13,426 nucleotides of DNA, taken from positions 24,124 through 37,549 of the forward strand of contig DIRG01000105.1 in NCBI GenBank assembly GCA_002427475.1, read 5' to 3'. This DNA comes from Mageeibacillus sp. UBA5442. GTDB lineage: Bacteria; Bacillota; Clostridia; Saccharofermentanales; DTU023. Positions 6,147 through 11,570 of this stretch are shown piece by piece (within the stretch, counting starts at the first letter, position 1; every line of letters starts with the position of its first letter). The notes below the pieces were generated by a model that saw nothing but the letters and a program-made list of their open reading frames with translations, ran no database searches and had not been told where the DNA came from. The position numbers and the translations under genes are program-made.

Positions 6147-6998
6147 ATGGCTAAGGTTCTATTAGGCAAGGAAGTTGCAGACGTTTTGACAGAAGAATTA
6201 ATTGAGCGAGTCGCTAAATTGAAGGACAACGGTGTTGAGCCGACTTTGGCGATCGTGCGTTTAGGTGCGGAAGCTGACGATCTTTCTTACGAACGCGGCG
6301 CACTGAAGCGTGCTGAAAGAGTAGGTGTGAAAGTAAACGTGCACGAGCTGGCACGAGATCTGTCACAAGAAGATCTTGAGCAAGTTATTTTGGATATAAA
6401 TGCAGATGATTCTGTTCACGGATGTCTTGTTTTCCGTCCTTTACCTCAGCAGATCGATGAAGAGAAGATCGGGGCCATGCTTGCTTCGAAGAAAGACATC
6501 GACGGTTTTACTGACGGTTCTCTAGCGGGCGTCTTTAAAGGTGAAGACAGTGGCTTTGCTCCCTGTACTGCTGAAGCAGCTATCGCCATTCTCAAACATT
6601 ACAATGTCGAGTTGAGCGGAGCGCGCGCAGTCGTTTTGGGTCGCAGCCTAGTGATCGGGAAACCAGTCGCGATGATGCTCTTGCAAGAAAACTCTACAGT
6701 GACTATTTGCCATAGCCGGACTAAGGATATCGCAGTGGTCGCCAAAGACGCCGACGTGTTGATTGCAGCTGTGGGACAAGCTAAGATGGTGACTCTGGAT
6801 TTTGTCAATCCTGAACAGGTAATTATCGATGTCGGCATTAATGTTGACGACGAAGGTAAGCTGACCGGCGACGTAGATTACGATGCCGTCGAACCCGAAG
6901 TAAAGGCTCTTACTCCGGTACCTCGCGGTGTAGGCTCGGTTACAACATCAATTTTGATGAAACATGTGGTCGAAGCGGCAGAACGTACTTTAAATTAA
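6147..6998 (+). CDS. folD: Methylenetetrahydrofolate dehydrogenase / methenyltetrahydrofolate cyclohydrolase, variant form
   Basis: FolD interconverts 5,10-methylene-, 5,10-methenyl- and 10-formyl-tetrahydrofolate with NAD(P), in the cytoplasmic one-carbon pathway. The length (283 aa) is normal. The Rossmann signature GRSLVIGKPVAMMLL (165-179), TICHSRT (186-192), IDVGIN (227-232) and TPVPRGVGSVTTS (256-268) are all present, as are Tyr48 and Asp119 of the active site. Two catalytic positions differ from E. coli FolD: the lysine of the YxxxK motif (Lys54) is Ala52, and Gln98 is Phe96 in HGCLVFRPLP. The motif SYERGALKR belongs to a FolD variant I recall from Clostridia. Dehydrogenase activity looks intact; cyclohydrolase activity may be weak or lost. 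AAAGGAG gives a good ribosome binding site. The gene is alone between a terminator and the rpmH promoter. Confidence 0.93.
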   Translation: MAKVLLGKEVADVLTEELIERVAKLKDNGVEPTLAIVRLGAEADDLSYERGALKRAERVGVKVNVHELARDLSQEDLEQVILDINADDSVHGCLVFRPLPQQIDEEKIGAMLASKKDIDGFTDGSLAGVFKGEDSGFAPCTAEAAIAILKHYNVELSGARAVVLGRSLVIGKPVAMMLLQENSTVTICHSRTKDIAVVAKDADVLIAAVGQAKMVTLDFVNPEQVIIDVGINVDDEGKLTGDVDYDAVEPEVKALTPVPRGVGSVTTSILMKHVVEAAERTLN

Positions 6999-7027
6999 TT
7001 GACGAAAGCGGCTGTCCTTTGTATAAT
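6999..7027 (+). promoter_or_regulatory. Strong promoter of the rpmH operon
   Basis: TTGACG (6999-7004), a 17-bp spacer and a perfect TATAAT (7022-7027) form the best sigma-A-type promoter in the window. The -35 begins at the base after the folD stop codon. Transcription would start near 7034. Confidence 0.85.
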
Positions 7028-7033
7028 TCCAAT

Positions 7034-7175
7034 GTTATGCCTATATACATTAGGCTAGACAGAAAAGAATGACAGTTGCTGTCGCTCTTTATTGAAAATA
7101 TGTAGTATACGTAAAAGGTTTTCTCGGGCGCAGTGCCCGCTGGACTTTTTACTTTAAGAAAGGAATGAATAGAAA
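7034..7175 (+). promoter_or_regulatory. Long structured 5' leader of rpmH
   Basis: About 140 nt separate the predicted start point from the rpmH ATG. Hairpins visible by eye are GCCTA/TAGGC (7039-7043 with 7051-7055), GACAG/CTGTC (7071-7075 with 7079-7083), and a long one at 7111-7152. In the last, an 11-bp lower stem with three G-U pairs is topped, across a small internal loop, by CGGGC/GCCCG (7125-7129 with 7135-7139) around a GCAGT loop. It ends 4 nt before the AAGAAAGGA ribosome binding site at 7156-7164. No known riboswitch class is recognised. A role in controlling L34 output is inference. Confidence 0.5.
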
Positions 7176-7310
7176 ATGAAGCGGACGTATCAACCAAAGA
7201 AAAGACAACGTGCTCGCGAACATGGTTTTCGTAAACGCATGAAAACGTCTTCAGGAAGAAATATTCTCAAACGCCGTCGTCGTAAAGGCCGTAAAGTTCT
7301 GAGCGCCTAA
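7176..7310 (+). CDS. rpmH: Ribosomal protein L34 (bL34)
   Basis: A 44-residue, very basic protein of the large ribosomal subunit. It opens with MKRTYQPKKRQRAREHGFRK and has the conserved run RMKTSSGRNILKRRRRKGRK and the LSA ending, the standard bL34 pattern over its full length. AAGAAAGGA upstream serves as ribosome binding site. It is the first gene of the operon and its stop codon overlaps the ribosome binding site of rnpA, the usual rpmH-rnpA arrangement. Confidence 0.97.
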   Translation: MKRTYQPKKRQRAREHGFRKRMKTSSGRNILKRRRRKGRKVLSA

Positions 7311-7321
7311 AGGGTGTTCTT

Positions 7322-7675
7322 GTGCCAACGTATGAGAAGCTCAAAAGAAATATTGATTTCACCCGAGTGTATCGACGCGGCCAGCACTGGAGCGGACGTT
7401 ATCTCGTACTGCACGCGTATCAGCGCAGGGGGAAAGACAGAGACACATTGCCCCGAGTCGGTTTCGCCGTAGCGAAAAAGGTTCGCAGCAGTGTAGAGCG
7501 TAATCGCATGAAACGTGTGCTACGTGAGACCTTTCGCCTTAGCGAAGTGGACTTGCACTCTGGCTACGACATAATTTTAACGGCACGTTGGCAAGATCCG
7601 GAACCGGATCAAAAGACATTACACAAGGAATTGCTTTATTTACTCAGGAAGATGGAGCTCATTGCTGAAGCATAG
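7322..7675 (+). CDS. rnpA: Ribonuclease P protein component
   Basis: RnpA (117 aa) binds the catalytic RNase P RNA and helps it remove the 5' leader from pre-tRNAs. The signature is the basic helix at residues 45-65 (RVGFAVAKKV then SSVERNRMKR), with the RNR motif at 60-62. An aromatic-rich N-terminal part (DFTRVYRRG) forms the leader-binding cleft. The start is GTG at 7322, 11 bp after rpmH, preceded by AAAGGG that overlaps the rpmH stop, so translation is probably coupled. The length is normal. Confidence 0.95.
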   Translation: MPTYEKLKRNIDFTRVYRRGQHWSGRYLVLHAYQRRGKDRDTLPRVGFAVAKKVRSSVERNRMKRVLRETFRLSEVDLHSGYDIILTARWQDPEPDQKTLHKELLYLLRKMELIAEA

Positions 7676-7702
7676 AACAGCCCGCGAAGGGGATTTGCAA
7701 TA

Positions 7703-7996
7703 GTGAAAAGTAAAGTGTCTGAGATTGAAACGCCGCAGCATAAGTCTTTGCCTGCGCGTTTTATTCTGCAACTAATTAATTTTTACCAAAAAGCGATATC
7801 ACCGCAAACGCCTGCGCGCTGCCGTTTTTCCCCCACCTGTTCATCTTACGCGAAGGATGCTGTATCGCAGCATGGAGCAGTCAAGGGTACAGTACTGGCA
7901 GTATGGCGTATTTTGCGCTGCAACCCTTTCGGTAAAGGCGGCTACGACCCGGTGCCGGGAAAATCTCAGTGCACCTGTGTTCTGTCTAAACACTAA
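7703..7996 (+). CDS. yidD: Membrane protein insertion efficiency factor YidD
   Basis: YidD (97 aa) is a small membrane-associated protein that aids insertion of proteins by YidC. The family pattern is clear: LINFYQKAISP (24-34) as an amphipathic helix, RCRFSPTCSSYA (39-50), HGAVKG (57-62), then RCNPFGKGGYDPVP (72-85). Cys40, Cys46 and Cys73 are the conserved cysteines. A 17-residue N-terminal stretch precedes the core and two more cysteines lie in the tail (CTC). The start is GTG at 7703 with AAGGGG 10 bp upstream. It sits between rnpA and yidC as in most bacteria. Confidence 0.93.
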   Translation: MKSKVSEIETPQHKSLPARFILQLINFYQKAISPQTPARCRFSPTCSSYAKDAVSQHGAVKGTVLAVWRILRCNPFGKGGYDPVPGKSQCTCVLSKH

Positions 7997-8019
7997 ATGA
8001 AATTGAGGAGTTATCAAGA

Positions 8020-9117
8020 ATGATAAATTTTGTCCCAGTGCAACTAGCTCTCCTAGATCCTCTGTATACATTATTCAGCTGGATTCTGAGCAATCTATAT
8101 GTCTGGTTGGGGAACTATGGTCTCGTAGTTATCCTTTTTACCGTTGCTGTCAGAGCTATTTTAACCCCCTTGGGTTTGCGTTCACAACGCAATATGTTGC
8201 GCCAGCAATTATTGCAGCCGGATATTCAGGAAATTCAAAGACGTTATAAAAAGACCCCGGAGCGTCAACAAGAACTGACTCAGGCACTTTACAAAAAGCA
8301 CGGAGTATCAATGGCGGGTGGCTGTGTCACCTCCATCGTCCCTCTGCTGATAATATGGCCCTTAATCTACATCTTCCGCTCTCCTTTGCGTTGGGTAGGA
8401 AAAGTTCCGGTATCGAGCTTGCGCCAGATAGCCGCGCTCTTGGCTGGTGAAGGCTTAATGACGGAAGCCCAAGTTAATCAGGTCGCCCTGATGGACATTC
8501 CGGTAATTAACGGTTTACGCGAATCCGCTTCAACTCTGGCTACGGCCGTGGAGGAAGGCTGGATTCAGCTCGAGCAAATCGTAAACACGCGTTTCCTAGG
8601 TATGGACTTGGCCATGACTCCTTCGTGGAGGCCGGCTGACTTATTCGGACCCGAGTGGCGCACCTGGGTGCCTTTGCTAGTATTGGTAATTATCACCATC
8701 GCATCTTATTTCTTACAGATGTACATTGCCAGAATCAGCACTCCCTTCCCTAAGCAAACTAAAGAAGAGAAAGAACGCGAGAAAAGAAATCCTGCCAAGA
8801 GTGGGCAGACTCCGGATAATCAGATGGCCGGAATGGGCAAAAGCATGCAAATTTTCATGCCCTTGCTGATGCTTTACACCATGTTTACTTTCCCGGCAGC
8901 GATGGGCCTCTACTGGCTCTTCCAAAACCTGATGTTCCTGCTGCAGTCACTAATGGGATACAACTTCTACGTCAAACCGCTCAAACTGCAATTTACCGCA
9001 GATGCAGCTCCTCTTGAGCGTGGAAGCTCTGAAACGGTGAGTACGGAAAGCGCAGAGAAAAGCGAATCCTTTATGGATCGTATAAAAGGCGCACTTAAGA
9101 ACAAAGAGAACGACTAA
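8020..9117 (+). CDS. yidC: Membrane protein insertase, YidC/Oxa1 family
   Basis: The 365-residue insertase places membrane proteins into the bilayer alone or with Sec. Five hydrophobic segments are visible: about 32-50, 101-120, 216-236, 277-294 and 296-312. Arg45 in TVAVRAILTPLGLRSQ is the positively charged groove residue, and the basic cytoplasmic hairpin (60-95) follows. About 95 residues lie between segments two and three (extracellular), including the FLGMDL block near 192, which lengthens the protein beyond the Bacillus SpoIIIJ size. A very charged cytoplasmic loop (245-262) and a hydrophilic tail (325-365) are present. No lipobox cysteine is seen at the N-terminus, unlike Bacillus homologues. 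GAGGAG lies 9 bp before the ATG. Confidence 0.93.
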   Translation: MINFVPVQLALLDPLYTLFSWILSNLYVWLGNYGLVVILFTVAVRAILTPLGLRSQRNMLRQQLLQPDIQEIQRRYKKTPERQQELTQALYKKHGVSMAGGCVTSIVPLLIIWPLIYIFRSPLRWVGKVPVSSLRQIAALLAGEGLMTEAQVNQVALMDIPVINGLRESASTLATAVEEGWIQLEQIVNTRFLGMDLAMTPSWRPADLFGPEWRTWVPLLVLVIITIASYFLQMYIARISTPFPKQTKEEKEREKRNPAKSGQTPDNQMAGMGKSMQIFMPLLMLYTMFTFPAAMGLYWLFQNLMFLLQSLMGYNFYVKPLKLQFTADAAPLERGSSETVSTESAEKSESFMDRIKGALKNKEND

Positions 9118-9137
9118 TTGGAATCGTATTTAGCTTT

Positions 9138-9167
9138 ACAGCGGCGTTTTGTGGTGGAAGCTGCTGT
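9138..9167 (+). other. Hairpin in the yidC-jag gap
   Basis: ACAGCGGC (9138-9145) pairs with GCTGCTGT (9160-9167) with one G-U pair and a 14-nt loop. It lies 7 nt before the AGGAGG ribosome binding site of jag. There is no T run after it, so it is not a terminator. It might tune jag translation or protect an mRNA end; that is inference. Confidence 0.4.
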
Positions 9168-9184
9168 CTATTTAGGAGGACACC

Positions 9185-9991
9185 ATGGCTAGAAATAAGA
9201 CAATTGAAACATCCGGCAAAACAGTGGATCTTGCTGTTGAAAAAGCTTTAGAAGAGCTCAACGTCAGCAAGAAAGAAGTAGAGATTGAAGTCTTGGATGA
9301 AGGCGAAATTGGCGGTCTACTCGGTTTCGGTCGCAGACCTGCACAAGTGCGGGTAAGCTTGAAATTCGACCCTGCCTCATCCGATGTAGATGAACTAGAC
9401 GAAACTGATGAGCTTGACGAGACCGATGATGAAGGCGATCAAGACGAAGTTTTGGAATATGACGAAACAGAGCGTGAAGAAGGGGAAGATACCCCTGAAC
9501 GCGGTTTCGCAGCAGCAGAAGATGCAGTGCTGGATTATTTCCAAGATGTTCTTTCAGGTATTGGCATCCACGGGAGAATTGATTCATACGTCGATGAGGA
9601 AGGAAGCCTGCACATTGATGTCAGCGGATCAGACAGTGGCGCCGCTATCGGACGACACGGAGAAACCCTCGAGGCCTTGCAGTATCTGGCCAACGTAGTC
9701 GCGAACAAATATGTAGACGACTACTTGCGTGTTGTAGTTGATGTTGCCGGTTATCGCAAGAGATCAGAAGAAAGAATTCGAGATTTAGCCAATCGCACAG
9801 CAGACAAAGTTATGGCCACAGGCCGTGAAATGAAGCTAAAGCCCATGAACCCGGCGGAACGACGCTTGGTCCACATGTGCCTCCGCGAGTATCCGGGTAT
9901 TGTTACCTATAGTGAGGGCAGAGATCCCAGAAGACATATAGTAGTCGCACCTAGTGCAGGCGTTGAAGTAATAAATGACAAGGGAAATTGA
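9185..9991 (+). CDS. jag: RNA-binding protein Jag/KhpB (Jag-N, KH and R3H domains)
   Basis: Jag (KhpB, EloR) is a cytoplasmic RNA-binding protein tied to cell elongation and division in Firmicutes. Residues 1-58 form the Jag-N domain (VDLAVEKALEEL, then GGLLGFGRRPAQVRV). A strongly acidic linker (about 67-103) follows, with two exact DELDET units. The KH domain (about 108-190) has the GRHG loop at 156-159 (GAAIGRHGETLEAL). The R3H domain (about 195-260) has NPAERRLVH with Arg226 and His230, and ends in GRDPRRHIVVAP. A strong AGGAGG site sets the start. The 3' end overlaps mnmE by 17 bp. The 268-residue length is at the upper end for the family because of the linker. Confidence 0.94.
   Translation: MARNKTIETSGKTVDLAVEKALEELNVSKKEVEIEVLDEGEIGGLLGFGRRPAQVRVSLKFDPASSDVDELDETDELDETDDEGDQDEVLEYDETEREEGEDTPERGFAAAEDAVLDYFQDVLSGIGIHGRIDSYVDEEGSLHIDVSGSDSGAAIGRHGETLEALQYLANVVANKYVDDYLRVVVDVAGYRKRSEERIRDLANRTADKVMATGREMKLKPMNPAERRLVHMCLREYPGIVTYSEGRDPRRHIVVAPSAGVEVINDKGN
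9389..9424 (+). repeat. Two 18-bp repeat units coding for DELDET in jag
   Basis: Units 9389-9406 and 9407-9424 encode identical peptides (residues 69-74 and 75-80) but differ at several third codon positions, so the duplication is either old or kept by selection on the acidic protein sequence. Confidence 0.7.
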
Positions 9992-11486
9992 CAAAATAAA
10001 AAACCAAGATTTTCATAGTCAGAACGCTGAATTTGAGACGATTGCCGCTTTTTCGACACCGCCCGGCCAAAGTGGCTTGGCGGTGCTTCGTCTTTCAGGA
10101 CCTGATGCAGCTGCCATTTGCGATCGTCTGTTTCGACCCTATGGCGATAAGTTTCCACTGCCTTCTAAAATGTCGGGCTACACTCTGGCTCCCGGAATCT
10201 GGGCAGATATAGATGAAGTAGTGCTGGCGGCTTTCCGCGCCCCTCATTCTTATACAGGTGAAGATGTCTACGAAATTTCCTGCCACGGCGGCAATGCTGT
10301 TCGTCAGGCTATTTTGGATAGTTTAATTAATAATGGCGCACGTTTGGCGGAACCGGGTGAGTTTAGTAAACGCGCATTCATCAATGGCAAGATGGACTTG
10401 GCTCAGGCAGAAGCTGTGATGGATATGATCCACGCGGAATCAGAACAACAGACGGAGCTGGCCTTTGCTCAACTGCGCGGTCGTCTGTCCCAGGCTGTGC
10501 GTTCAGAACTGGATAAGCTGTATGGAGTTCTCGCCTTTCTCGAAACCTTAATGGATTGGGATGAGGAAGAGGAGCGGTCGGAAGATAGAGTGGCTGTTAG
10601 CCGAGATCTAGCCTCTGCGGAGAAAAGCTTAGAGCAGCTGGCGAACAGTTTCCGCTATGGTCGTATCGTACGCGAAGGACTCTCCATTGTTATTGCCGGA
10701 CGCCCCAATGCCGGGAAGTCTTCTTTGTTAAACGCCTTGACCGCACATGAACGCGCGATCGTGAGCGATATCCCGGGGACAACTCGCGACACGATCGAGA
10801 TTGATCTCAACATGGGTGGCTATTTGGTGCACCTCACGGATACAGCCGGCCTAGCGGTCGAATCTGATGATCCGATTGAACAGGAAGGGATTAAGCGCGC
10901 GCAGGAAGCTTTGCAAAGCGCTGACCTCGTGCTCTGGGTGCTGTCTCCGCCTTTGGGAAGCAGTAGTGAGCTCCTAGATGAAATGAATACCATCAAAGGA
11001 ATTCTTGAGCGCGGGCAGAAGGTACTCTTGGTCTTGGGAAAAGACGATTTGCGAGCTTCAGTTCCTGCCTCCAAAGATCCTGCCAGCTTTGCTGCAGAGC
11101 ACCTACCCGAGCTGCCGACCATAGCATGGTCTGCCAAGCGGGAAGAGGACTTGCAGGCGCTGCGGACTATCCTTTTTAATTTTATTGAAAACGATACTCT
11201 GGAAACGGATCTTGTTAACGAGAGCTCGGTGGAACGAAGCAGAGGGAAGGGTGTTCAGAGCCAGACCTCAGCAGTCATAATGACTCATTCTCGACACAAA
11301 GCTCTTGCAGATAAGAGTTTGGAGCAGGTGCGGGCGGCGCATGAAGCGATTGATGCCGGTCTGTCTTATGATCTGATCGCGACTTTGCTGCGCTCGGCGG
11401 TTGAGATCTTGGCCAGTATGAGTGGTGACGATGTTTCCGAAACTCTGATTGAAACGATTTTTTCGCGCTTTTGTATCGGCAAATAG
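9975..11486 (+). CDS. mnmE: tRNA uridine-34 modification GTPase MnmE
   Basis: MnmE (TrmE), with MnmG, builds the carboxymethylaminomethyl (or aminomethyl) group at wobble U34 of tRNAs. Its N-terminal folate-binding domain (about 21-135) starts with TIAAFSTPPGQSGLAVLRLSG. The helical domain holds a G domain with G1 GRPNAGKSS (242-250), G2 DIPGTTRD (265-272), G3 DTAG (289-292) and a G4 site GKDD (355-358) where family members have NKxD. The C-terminus is FCIGK with the catalytic Cys500. At 503 residues it is longer than the usual 450-460, mainly through about 20 extra N-terminal residues and some loop additions. The ATG at 9975 lies inside the end of jag, with only a weak ribosome binding site, so translation is probably coupled to jag. 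Confidence 0.95.
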   Translation: MTREIDKIKNQDFHSQNAEFETIAAFSTPPGQSGLAVLRLSGPDAAAICDRLFRPYGDKFPLPSKMSGYTLAPGIWADIDEVVLAAFRAPHSYTGEDVYEISCHGGNAVRQAILDSLINNGARLAEPGEFSKRAFINGKMDLAQAEAVMDMIHAESEQQTELAFAQLRGRLSQAVRSELDKLYGVLAFLETLMDWDEEEERSEDRVAVSRDLASAEKSLEQLANSFRYGRIVREGLSIVIAGRPNAGKSSLLNALTAHERAIVSDIPGTTRDTIEIDLNMGGYLVHLTDTAGLAVESDDPIEQEGIKRAQEALQSADLVLWVLSPPLGSSSELLDEMNTIKGILERGQKVLLVLGKDDLRASVPASKDPASFAAEHLPELPTIAWSAKREEDLQALRTILFNFIENDTLETDLVNESSVERSRGKGVQSQTSAVIMTHSRHKALADKSLEQVRAAHEAIDAGLSYDLIATLLRSAVEILASMSGDDVSETLIETIFSRFCIGK

Positions 11487-11493
11487 ATGCGTT

Positions 11494-11521
11494 TTGACAG
11501 CCTAAAGATATTTGCTAAATT
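11494..11521 (+). promoter_or_regulatory. Probable separate promoter for mnmG
   Basis: A perfect TTGACA (11494-11499), a 16-bp spacer and TAAATT (11516-11521), preceded by TGC as in an extended -10, lie in the 84-bp gap after mnmE. An inverted repeat GCCTAAA/TTTAGGC (11500-11506 with 11534-11540) flanks the -10 and could be an operator. Transcription would begin near 11528. Confidence 0.5.
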
Positions 11522-11570
11522 CTAGTCGGTTTTTTTAGGCCTAATAATAAATTAATAAGTAAAGATAAAT

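Noticed and set aside
11500..11540. Intrinsic terminator after mnmE
   Set aside because: The T run at 11530-11536 is not preceded by a stable compact hairpin; the GCCTAAA/TTTAGGC arms are 27 nt apart and include the T run.
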